Shown in pieces: positions 25,566-33,184 of a DNA stretch of 64,000 nucleotides; the first letter of the stretch is position 1; each line of letters begins with the position of its first letter. The position numbers and the translations under genes were made by a program. The stretch is taken from NCBI RefSeq assembly GCF_027594745.1, contig NZ_CP110854.1, positions 2,738,501 through 2,802,500 on the forward strand. Direction: 5' to 3'. Under the pieces are notes generated by a model. The model was not told the DNA's origin. It saw only the letters and a program-made list of their open reading frames with translations, and made no database searches. The DNA is from Saprospira grandis (GTDB taxonomy: Bacteria; Bacteroidota; Bacteroidia; Chitinophagales; Saprospiraceae).

Positions 25566-25985
25566 TTCGCAATTTGTGAAATGGCAATTGTAAAGCAGGG
25601 GATGCTATTCGCAATTTGTGAAACGGCAATTGTAAAGCAGGGGATGCTATTCGCAATTTGTGAAATGGCAATTGTAAAGCAGGGGATGCTATTCGCAATT
25701 TGTGAAATGGCAATTGTAAAGCAGGGGATGCTATTCGCAATTTGTGAAACGGCAATTGTAAAGCAGGGTAAGCTATTTGCAATTTGTGAAACGGCAATTG
25801 TAAAGCAGGGGATGCTATTTGCAATTTGTGAAACGGCAATTGTAAAGCGGGGGATGCTATTCGCAATTTGTGAAACGGCAATTGTAAAGCAGGGGATGCT
25901 ATTCGTAATTTGTGAAATGGCAATTGTAAAGCGGGGGAAGCTATTCGCAATTTGTGAAATGGCAATTGTAAAGCGGGGGAGGGAC
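25566..25985. repeat. Tandem array: ten 42-bp units
   Basis: Ten head-to-tail units start every 42 bp from 25566 and differ at only a few positions (for example ATGG/ACGG, CAGGG/CGGGG). Each holds two related half-motifs, GCAATTTGTGAAA and GCAATTGTAAA. The length is a multiple of three, so both strands stay open by chance (MAIVKQGMLFAICE one way, LPFHKLRIASPALQ the other). These ORFs have no start context and are not called as genes. Confidence 0.95.
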
Positions 25986-26045
25986 TGTTCAGGATTTTGT
26001 GTATCAGAATAAAATTTGGGCCTTTAGCTTGTAGGATTTGGTTAA

Positions 26046-26347
26046 TAGTCGCTTAGGGGCTTGTCCCTAGGCAGCAAAAAGGGGAAGCACAAAATTTTAA
26101 ACAGTCTCCTAAAGGGGACTTTTCTATTCTAAGGTTATTTACTATAGTAAGAAAATGATCCCAAGTCTCAATAGCAAACAAGGGCTTCAGCCCGCTAGTT
26201 TGCATAGACTCGCAACCATGGGCTTCAGCCCATGGTCCTAAACAGCTTCCTGTTCCTAAAGGCAGGAAAGAGAGCAGCCAATCATCGCCTAAGGGCTTAT
26301 CTCTAGGCAACAAAAAGGGTAAACACAAAAGCTTAAAGAGTCCCAAT
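26046..26347. repeat. Diverged 60-bp direct repeats flanking GGGCTTCAGCCC hairpins
   Basis: About 60 bp at 26048-26107 (CTTAGGGGCTTGTCCCTAGG, then CAGCAAAAAGGGGAAGCACA) recurs with changes at 26285-26347 (CCTAAGGGCTTATCTCTAGG, then CAACAAAAAGGGTAAACACA). Between them are two hairpins with loop TC, AGGGCTtcAGCCC near 26181 and ACCATGGGCTtcAGCCCATGGT at 26215-26236. No coding frame of credible quality was seen. Confidence 0.75.
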
Positions 26348-26369
26348 ACTTTCAAACAAAGATAGATGT

Positions 26370-26528
26370 AGGGCCGGAGCAGGAGGCCTAGACTAAAAAA
26401 AACAGGAGGAGCGGCCTAGCGATGTGCAGCAGTGCGGCGCAGCCGCAGACCAAGGCGGCAAAGCCGCCGCAGGGCCGAGCGAATAGCGAGCTGCGCAACG
26501 TAGCGCCTGCCGCAGGCAGGAGGCCCCC
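26370..26528 (-). repeat. Structured GC-rich interspersed element, copy 9 (subtype A)
   Basis: Reverse copy, core about 26411-26528, ending 7 nt before the TSUP permease stop. On the minus strand: GGCCT/AGGCC, GCAG/CTGC, variable hairpin GGCGGC-ttt-GCCGCC, second hairpin GCGGC-tgc-GCCGC, first hairpin GCCTGC-cgc-AGGC. An outer GGCC arm lies near 26372. Confidence 0.87.
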
Positions 26529-26535
26529 AAAAAAA

Positions 26536-27279
26536 CTACTTAAAAATCAGAATGAGTCCGAGGATAATGAGCAAGCCATAAACCAGCTTATTGAAGAGGG
26601 CGGGATTAGACAATTTGCTATTGAAAAAGCGGCCCAAAACCACCCCCAAAATGATAGGAATCAGGGCAAAGGCCGCCATTTGCAGAATATCGCTAGTATA
26701 GCGGCCCATATAGCCGTGTCCAGAAACGACAGCCACCCCCAAAAGCAAATAATAGCCCTGCAAAGTGACCCTAAAAACAGCGGGCTGCCAGGCTCTAAAA
26801 TTGCCATAGAGCACCCCAGCGGGGCCGGCCACATTATAGGCAGCGCCAAACAATCCCCCAAAAAAGCCATAGAGGTAGCCCCATTTTCGGCCAGCGGGCC
26901 CTTTGGGTTCGCCTACATCCTCGGCCAATTGATAACTCTGATACAACTTATAGAAGGCAAAGGCCATAATGAGCAGGCCGAGCAGCTTGCGCATCCAGAT
27001 GGCGGGCAAAAATTGAGCAACCGAAAGGCCCAAAGGGGCGGCCATCAAGGCCCCGATTAAAAGGGGCAGGAGCTCGCGCCAATCCATGGTTTTATAATCT
27101 TGAATAATAATATAGGCGCTGCCACCCAAGGCCAAAATGGCCACCAAGGGCACCGCCTGATCTAAGCCCAATAATAAGGTCAGCAAAGACATATTGACCA
27201 TCCCCTCGCCAAAACCAAAAGTAGATTTGACCAAAGAAGCAAGAAAAATAACGGCCATGACCCCAATAAAAATTAACAT
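26536..27279 (-). CDS. TSUP/TauE-SafE family permease
   Basis: 247 residues from MLIFIGVMAVIFLASLVKST; a 54-codon upstream extension is rejected because it lacks membrane character and overlaps the tex leader. It has seven to eight hydrophobic segments and the TSUP pattern KSTFGFGEGMVNMSLL in the first repeat and GGLFGAAYNVAGPAGVLYG in the second half. The family exports or imports organosulfur compounds, sulfite or related small anions; the substrate is unknown here. It is divergent from tex. Confidence 0.88.
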   Translation of the reverse strand: MLIFIGVMAVIFLASLVKSTFGFGEGMVNMSLLTLLLGLDQAVPLVAILALGGSAYIIIQDYKTMDWRELLPLLIGALMAAPLGLSVAQFLPAIWMRKLLGLLIMAFAFYKLYQSYQLAEDVGEPKGPAGRKWGYLYGFFGGLFGAAYNVAGPAGVLYGNFRAWQPAVFRVTLQGYYLLLGVAVVSGHGYMGRYTSDILQMAAFALIPIILGVVLGRFFNSKLSNPALFNKLVYGLLIILGLILIFK

Positions 27280-27483
27280 AATTGCTTGTTTACTGAACTT
27301 CAGCCAGACCGCATTCTTGGGCCAAAAGGAGGGGGGCAAGGAGAGTAGAATAACCGTCTTAGCCAAGCTCAAATCAGAAAATATGGGGCAAAAGTACGCT
27401 TTTCTGGCCCGCCAAACAAAAGGCGTTTGCAAGCTCCCCAAAAAGCCATTATCTTATGCCCCTTAACTCAAAGCGCTACTTTT

Positions 27484-29601
27484 ATGATCGAACGTATTGC
27501 GAAACTGCTAAACATCCATGCTCAGGCTGTATCTAGAGTCATTGAGCTCTTTGAATCTGGGGCCACCATCCCCTTTATTGCTCGTTATCGAAAAGAGGCC
27601 AGTGGGGGCCTTAATGAGGTAGACCTCATGGCGATTAAAGACGAATGGGAAAAACAACAGGAAATAGAAAAGCGGCAGGCTTTTATCCTAGAAAAAATTG
27701 AGGAGCAAGGCAAGCTAACAGATGAGCTGGCCAAGAAAATTAAGAACTGCTTTGAGCTGCATCTGCTCGAAGATCTTTATTTGCCCTATAAGAAAAAGCG
27801 AAAAACCAGAGCCGATAAGGCCCGTGAGTTTGGTCTAGAGCCCTTGTCGGAGCTGCTTTGGGCCCAAAAAGATTTTGATCTAGATGCCATTGTAGAGCCT
27901 CTACTCTCTGAAGAAGTTTTGGATGAAGAGGATGCCCTAGAAGGGGCCAGAGATATTATTGCCGAGCGGATTAACCAAGATGAAACAGCTCGGGCCACCG
28001 TTCGCCAGCATTATCAGAAGCGGGCTCGCTTTAAGGCGGAAGTGGTAGCGGGCAAAGAAGAAGAGGCCCAAAAATATAAAAACTACTTTGAGCTGGACCG
28101 TCCGCTCAAGCAACTGCAAGCGCATCAGATATTGGCGGTTTTGCGGGCCGAAAAAGAGGGCCTGCTCAAGGTCCAATTGGCCCCCAATGAAGATTATGTA
28201 CTCAATGATCTTTGTGGGCAGTTTATCCGCAGAAGTTGCCCTGATCGTTGGGCCGAACAACTGGATATGGCCATAGAAGATGCCTATAAACGGCTGATGA
28301 AGCCCTCTATTAGCAATGAGTTTGTTAAGCAAGCCAAGGCGCAGGCCGATTTGGCCTCCATACAGATTTTTGCCGATAACCTCCGCCAATTGCTCTTGGC
28401 CTCTCCTTTGGGCAACAAAAGAATGATGGCCATTGACCCTGGCTATGCCACTGGTTGTAAGCTGGTTTGTTTGTCGGCCACTGGCGAACTACTTGAAGAT
28501 ACTGTCATTTATCCCACCCCGCCTCGTAACCGCAAGTTTCAGGCAACCGATACGGTTTTGGACCTAATCGAAAAGCATCGGATAGAAGCGATTGCGATTG
28601 GGAATGGAACGGCAGGGCGAGAAACAGAGCAGTTTATTCGCCAACTGCCCTTTGAGGGAACGCCCCCAGCCATTTTCTTGGTCAATGAAAGTGGGGCCTC
28701 AATTTACTCGGCCTCTGAAATTGCTCGTCAGGAGTTTCCCGATAAAGATATTACGGTTCGTGGAGCGGTTTCTATTGGGCGCCGTTTGATGGACCCCTTG
28801 GCCGAGTTGGTGAAAATTGATCCTAAATCTATTGGGGTGGGGCAGTACCAGCATGATGTGGACCAAAAACAGCTGCAAAATAAATTGGGGGCGGTAGTCG
28901 AAAGCTGCGTAAATGCGGTAGGGGTGGACCTCAATACCGCCAGTGAATATCTACTTACCTATGTTTCGGGTTTGGGGCCTGCCTTGGCCCGCAACATTGT
29001 CGATTATCGTCGCTCGAAAGGGGCCTTTAAGAGTCGGCAAGAACTGCGTTCGGTCAAGCGTTTGGGCGAAAAAGCCTTTGAGCAGGCAGCGGGCTTCTTG
29101 CGTATTCGAAAAGGGATTCATCCATTGGATAATACGGGGGTGCATCCAGAAGCCTATCCGATTGTAGAGCAGATGGCCAAGGATCTCAATGCCAGCATTG
29201 CGGACCTTATTGCGGATAAGAGTTTGCGCAAAAAGATTCAGCTCAAAGATTATGTACAGGGCGAAATAGGGCTCCCTTCTTTGCATGATATTATGAAAGA
29301 GTTGGAGAAACCTGGCCGCGATCCTCGTCCGCCCCGCCAAGTTTTCCAGTTTGCCGATGTGCATCAGATAGAGGACCTCAAAGAGGGGATGAAGTTGCCG
29401 GGCATCGTGACCAATATTACGGCCTTTGGGGCCTTTGTGGATATTGGAATTAAGGAAAACGGGCTTTTGCATAAGTCTCAGATGAGCCATCAAAGAGTAG
29501 ATGATCCTGGCCGTTTTGTCAAATTGGGCCAGGAGTTAGAAGTTACTATTGTGGGTTTGGAGCTAGGCCGCAAAAGGATTCAGCTCTCGATCATAGAGTA
29601 G
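27484..29601 (+). CDS. tex: Tex-family S1 RNA-binding protein
   Basis: 705 residues from MIERIAKLLNIHAQAVSRVI; the frame opens 19 codons earlier without support. Tex landmarks in order are the N-terminal helical domain (PFIARYRKEASGGLNEVDL), a YqgF/RNase H-like fold (MMAIDPGYATGCKLVCL), helix-hairpin-helix segments (YVSGLGPALARNIVDYR) and a C-terminal S1 domain (PGIVTNITAFGAFVDIGI). Tex is a conserved nucleic-acid-binding factor affecting transcription. Length is typical. Structured element copy 10 starts 2 nt after the stop. Confidence 0.95.
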   Translation: MIERIAKLLNIHAQAVSRVIELFESGATIPFIARYRKEASGGLNEVDLMAIKDEWEKQQEIEKRQAFILEKIEEQGKLTDELAKKIKNCFELHLLEDLYLPYKKKRKTRADKAREFGLEPLSELLWAQKDFDLDAIVEPLLSEEVLDEEDALEGARDIIAERINQDETARATVRQHYQKRARFKAEVVAGKEEEAQKYKNYFELDRPLKQLQAHQILAVLRAEKEGLLKVQLAPNEDYVLNDLCGQFIRRSCPDRWAEQLDMAIEDAYKRLMKPSISNEFVKQAKAQADLASIQIFADNLRQLLLASPLGNKRMMAIDPGYATGCKLVCLSATGELLEDTVIYPTPPRNRKFQATDTVLDLIEKHRIEAIAIGNGTAGRETEQFIRQLPFEGTPPAIFLVNESGASIYSASEIARQEFPDKDITVRGAVSIGRRLMDPLAELVKIDPKSIGVGQYQHDVDQKQLQNKLGAVVESCVNAVGVDLNTASEYLLTYVSGLGPALARNIVDYRRSKGAFKSRQELRSVKRLGEKAFEQAAGFLRIRKGIHPLDNTGVHPEAYPIVEQMAKDLNASIADLIADKSLRKKIQLKDYVQGEIGLPSLHDIMKELEKPGRDPRPPRQVFQFADVHQIEDLKEGMKLPGIVTNITAFGAFVDIGIKENGLLHKSQMSHQRVDDPGRFVKLGQELEVTIVGLELGRKRIQLSIIE

Positions 29602-29603
29602 GC

Positions 29604-29739
29604 TTGGCCCAGCGCTGCGCAGCCGTGGCCCGCAGGGCCAGACCCAAGCCGCCGCAGGCGGCTGCAGGGCCGAGCAGAGAGCGAGCGGCGCAGCATAGCG
29701 GCGGCCGACCGAGGCGAAGCCTAGCCGGCCGCGGGCCCC
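29604..29739 (-). repeat. Structured GC-rich interspersed element, copy 10 (subtype C)
   Basis: Reverse copy 2 nt after the tex stop. On the minus strand: GGCCC/GGGCC, GCTGCGC/GCGCAGC, GCCG/CGGC, variable hairpin AGCCGCC-tgc-GGCGGCT, second hairpin TGGCCC-tgc-GGGCCA, core variant GCTCGC-TCTCT-GCTCGG. Confidence 0.88.
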
Positions 29740-29769
29740 AAATCCTAGTTATTATAGGTATTGATAAAA

Positions 29770-29809
29770 CAAAAATGCCATTCCCCGAGAAGAGGAATGG
29801 CATTTTTTT
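29770..29809. terminator. Bidirectional terminator between tex and the T9SS cargo gene
   Basis: Stem AAAATGCCATTCC / GGAATGGCATTTT with A run and T run on either side; it serves converging genes. Confidence 0.88.
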
Positions 29810-29825
29810 ATGCTGCACCAAAGGC

Positions 29826-31484
29826 TTAGTGCGTTTTGATCAGCTCTTTAGTTTGTTGGAAATCGGGAGCAGCGACTTGGATGAGGTACAAGCCAGCGGG
29901 CCAATCTTGAGCGGGAAGTTGAATCAACTGATGTCCAATTTGAGTTTGGGCATCTTGCTCATAAATCAATTGGCCGATAGCATCAAAAACGCGGATTTGT
30001 AGATCGCGCTCTTGGCTAGACAAGATATCGATTTGGGCGTTACCGCTAGCGGGATTGGGGAAAATGCGAATATTTTCCTCTGCTGTTTCGCCATAGAGGC
30101 GAGCGACCACCGTGGGGCTATAGCTGAAGGTGCCATCATTATTGACTAGGCGAAGGCGGTAGTAATAATTGACATTAGGCAAGACCTCATAGTCATCTAG
30201 TTGGTAATTTTGGATGAGTTGGCTATTGCCTTGGGCAGAAACCTGAGCCAAAAAGCTAAATTGGCTATTATCTAGGCTGCGTTCTACCTCAAAATGAGCG
30301 AGATCATCCTCTTCTTCGGTGCTCCAATCTAGCTGAATGTAGTTATTTTCGATAGGCGTAGCCTCTAGGTCCAACAACTTATTTTGGGCCAAAAGGATGT
30401 CGGCAGCGGCCACCCCAAACTGAGAGAAGCCATTGAAGCCTGTGCGCTCTAGAGAGACGGGGCTACCGCCACAATCGTCGGGCGTACCGGCAACGGCATT
30501 ATCTTTAGTCACTAGCCAAACGGTTTTGGAGAGGAAATTATCATCTTGAGGCCAAACTCTTACGGCATAATCGCCAGAGCCAGCGCCCGTAAAATCATCA
30601 AAGACCCATTGGCCATGATCTAGGCCGCCCCAGTAGTCAATTTGGTAGCCGCTACATTCTAGCTGGCTGCCAAAGCTATTGTCTAGGCCAGTTTGGAAGT
30701 AGCCCGTGATGACATCATAATTATTGGCACCAGAAAAATCGAGATGAATGTACTGCATTCCTCTTTGGGCGCCCGCTGCGGCGGGTTCTAGGCCCAATAC
30801 ATAGCCGTAGGTTCCGCCAGCGGCAGAAATAGCTCGGCGGAGTTTTCCTTGTACATAGCCATTATCAAAGGCCGACATATTTCCGTTGGTATTTACGGTA
30901 TTGTCGAGCATATTGGCTAGGCCAGCTGTGGGGTTCATTAGGCCAAAAACGGCGGGATAAGCAGCTCCATTAGTGGGTAGGGCAGAGGGATCTGCGGTGA
31001 TAATTCGGTTGGCCGTAGCGGCTCCGGGGCCGTTAAAATCTACGGTATTGCGTACATCGGCTACATTTCCTGTTCCATTGAGCCAAACCACACCTTGGTC
31101 ATTGGCCAATTGAAGGTCATAAAAAGAGCCATCATCTACGCCAGTGGCGGCCTGTCCACCTCGAACGGCATAACTACCGCTAATGAACTGCGTTTGTCCA
31201 GCATTAACATCATCATTGATGAGTTTGGTTGTTCCAGTTCCTCTTTGCTGAAAGAGGTTATCGGAGTACATATTTCCCTGTACTTCTAGGTAGCCGTCAT
31301 GGTCCATCAGGGCGGTTGCGCCAATTTGATGAACATCTCCCATTACATAAACATCGGCTCCAGCTTGGACCTTAATCAGGGCGCCATCATTATAGAGCTC
31401 ATTATTGTGCTGTGCCCAGCTACTTAGGCCAAGCAATAGAAAGCTACTACTGAGCAGCCATTTTTTGTAGTTGTTCAATGTCAT
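29826..31484 (-). CDS. Secreted protein with T9SS type A sorting domain
   Basis: 552 residues. A signal peptide (ending SSWAQ near residue 25) is followed by a repetitive beta-rich region with glycine and asparagine turns (YVMGDVHQIGATALMDHDG), a fibronectin-like segment (NYIQLDWSTEEEDDLAHFEV, FSFLAQVSAQGNSQ) and the C-terminal sorting domain (IRIFPNPASGNAQIDILSSQ, then PAGLYLIQVA). The sorting domain directs export by the T9SS and surface attachment. No enzyme domain was seen; it may be structural or adhesive. Confidence 0.93.
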   Translation of the reverse strand: MTLNNYKKWLLSSSFLLLGLSSWAQHNNELYNDGALIKVQAGADVYVMGDVHQIGATALMDHDGYLEVQGNMYSDNLFQQRGTGTTKLINDDVNAGQTQFISGSYAVRGGQAATGVDDGSFYDLQLANDQGVVWLNGTGNVADVRNTVDFNGPGAATANRIITADPSALPTNGAAYPAVFGLMNPTAGLANMLDNTVNTNGNMSAFDNGYVQGKLRRAISAAGGTYGYVLGLEPAAAGAQRGMQYIHLDFSGANNYDVITGYFQTGLDNSFGSQLECSGYQIDYWGGLDHGQWVFDDFTGAGSGDYAVRVWPQDDNFLSKTVWLVTKDNAVAGTPDDCGGSPVSLERTGFNGFSQFGVAAADILLAQNKLLDLEATPIENNYIQLDWSTEEEDDLAHFEVERSLDNSQFSFLAQVSAQGNSQLIQNYQLDDYEVLPNVNYYYRLRLVNNDGTFSYSPTVVARLYGETAEENIRIFPNPASGNAQIDILSSQERDLQIRVFDAIGQLIYEQDAQTQIGHQLIQLPAQDWPAGLYLIQVAAPDFQQTKELIKTH

Positions 31485-31580
31485 AAATTTATATTTTTGT
31501 TGAAGTCGTTTTCTGCAAACGAGCTAGGTTAATTTTTTGTTTTGTCTCTGATAGGTTTAGCCTATAATAATACGTGAAAA

Positions 31581-32636
31581 TTAGCGATAAGGCTTCTTTG
31601 GACCTGCGGCAACCTGTAATTTTGCCGATATATTCAGGTCCTGCTCTTGGTCTAAAAAGGCATTTTCATCTGATTTTCCCCAATAGTTGGGCCCAATAAC
31701 AATGGGTGCAGGCTCATCCGAACAAGGCGAAAAAAGGGCCAATTGATAGCGCTTGCAGTCCATAAAGTTATTTTCTTCTACCAAAGTCTTACCTTTATTG
31801 GCATATTGGCAAGAAAGCTTGAGGTTTGTCGAATTGCCCTTAAATTGATTCTGTCGAATATTTAGGCTAGACCGCCGACTCATTTTCTGCAACTTGATGG
31901 CCACTCCCTCAAATTGCTCAAATTCATTGTTTCGGATGTTAATTAGGCCGCCGCCTAGCATCCAAACCACCAGACCCGAGTGTCGACCGTAGTTTGTAAA
32001 CTTTTTGAGCTGGTTGTTCTCAAAATCAGTGCTGCCCCCCAACATAATCGAGTTGCAGTTTTCTATTTCATTGCCCATCACTTTGGCCATGCTGCTGTTG
32101 CGCACATTCAAGGCCCTATCGCAGTTTCTAATCTCCGAGTCAATCAACTGAATCTTTGCTTGCCGCTCCGACTGAATGGCCGTATAGCAGTTTTCTATTT
32201 TACAGTTTCTAATGCTCAAATGACAGCCTTCGGTCCGCAAAAGCTGGGCGGGGGCTTCGCCAATGCCCAAAAACTCACAATATTCAAATTGTGTGCTCCG
32301 AACTTGGCCCTCTTCATAATGCAGGCAGTTATGATAGAAGCGCAAACCGTTCCAAGGTGCATGATTATGCCCCAAAAAACGAATCGGCTTGCGTTTGCTG
32401 CCTATGGCCGAAAGTCCACCTTTGACCAAGATTTGGGTTTCATGCGCAAATTGCAGCTCTACTCCCGCCTCAATCCGCAAACAGGCCCCCTCGGCAATGA
32501 GTAGGTTTTGCGTAATAATATAAGGGCTATTGGCCCGCAACCATTCGGTATCTTCCAAAATGGGCCCTTCTATATAGGTGGTGGCCCCCAAACTGAGCGG
32601 CAGTAAAAAAAATAATAAAAATATCTTGTTCCACAT
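31581..32636 (-). CDS. Secreted right-handed beta-helix protein
   Basis: 351 residues with a signal peptide (MWNKIFLLFFLLPLSLGA). Repeated rungs such as LSIRNCKIENCYTAIQSERQ, IQLIDSEIRNCDRALNVRNS and LINIRNNEFEQFEGVAIKLQ are the pattern of parallel beta-helix (pectate-lyase-like) proteins. It resembles the NosD/DUF1565-type group more than a confirmed lyase, and no catalytic residues could be assigned. It is transcribed in the same direction as the T9SS cargo gene, about 100 nt upstream of it. Confidence 0.82.
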   Translation of the reverse strand: MWNKIFLLFFLLPLSLGATTYIEGPILEDTEWLRANSPYIITQNLLIAEGACLRIEAGVELQFAHETQILVKGGLSAIGSKRKPIRFLGHNHAPWNGLRFYHNCLHYEEGQVRSTQFEYCEFLGIGEAPAQLLRTEGCHLSIRNCKIENCYTAIQSERQAKIQLIDSEIRNCDRALNVRNSSMAKVMGNEIENCNSIMLGGSTDFENNQLKKFTNYGRHSGLVVWMLGGGLINIRNNEFEQFEGVAIKLQKMSRRSSLNIRQNQFKGNSTNLKLSCQYANKGKTLVEENNFMDCKRYQLALFSPCSDEPAPIVIGPNYWGKSDENAFLDQEQDLNISAKLQVAAGPKKPYR

Positions 32637-32760
32637 AAGTATTAGCTAATTAGGGTTGGACAAAACAGCCTAAAGATAAAGAACTTAGCTCGAAATATCA
32701 TAGCAAAATAAATTCCTTTTACAGCTGGAGCAACTGCTTTTAAGCTAATTTTTATTTTTT

Positions 32761-32893
32761 GGGGCTGCCCCTTCGGCCCTTTGGGCCTTGGGTCGGGCCA
32801 TTGCGCAGCTCGCAGGTCTGCTCGGCCCTGCAGCGGCTGCGCCGCTTTGGTCTGCCGCCTTCGGCGGCCCTGCTACAGCCCCTCAGCCGAGGG
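32761..32893 (+). repeat. Structured GC-rich interspersed element, copy 11 (subtype B)
   Basis: Forward copy. GGCTG/CAGCC outer helix, GCAG/CTGC, variable hairpin AGCGGC-tgc-GCCGCT, second hairpin GCCGCC-ttc-GGCGGC, first hairpin GGCCCtttGGGCC. Preceded by a T run. It pairs with reverse copy 12 about 105 nt away; a GGTCCA/TGGACC hairpin lies between. Confidence 0.87.
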
Positions 32894-32998
32894 CAATTTC
32901 TTCGCTTTGGTGGCTTGAGCATAAAAAAAGGTCCAAAGTTAAAGCTCTGGACCATCTAGTTGCTGATTAGAGGGGGTAAACTGCCTAGGCATTAAAAA

Positions 32999-33175
32999 AG
33001 GGCCAGGAGCAATTGGCCTAGCGATGCGGCGGGGTGGCCGAAGGCCAGACCGAAGGCGAAACGAAGTGAAGCCTGAAGGGCCGAGCAGACCTGCGAGCCC
33101 CAAAGCGACAACAAGGCCGTTAGGCCGCAGTTCGACGACCAAAGGGAGTAACCGCCTGCCGCAGGTAGGAGGCCC
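32999..33175 (-). repeat. Structured GC-rich interspersed element, copy 12 (subtype A)
   Basis: Reverse copy 9 nt beyond the TonB receptor stop. On the minus strand: GGCCT/AGGCC, GGGG/CCCC, variable hairpin around AGGC/GCCT nearly identical to copy 5, and one accessory module (33107-33153). Confidence 0.86.
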
Positions 33176-33184
33176 AAAATCCAA

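Noticed and set aside
25236..25985. CRISPR array
   Set aside because: Units are contiguous 42-bp near-identical repeats with no unique spacers, and there are no cas genes.
25404..26012. Open frames of 202 and 135 aa across the 42-bp array on both strands
   Set aside because: They exist only because 42 is a multiple of three; no start context, signal or known domain, and both strands are open.
27280..27441. 54-residue N-terminal extension of the TSUP permease
   Set aside because: No membrane or signal character and it precedes the first conserved helix.
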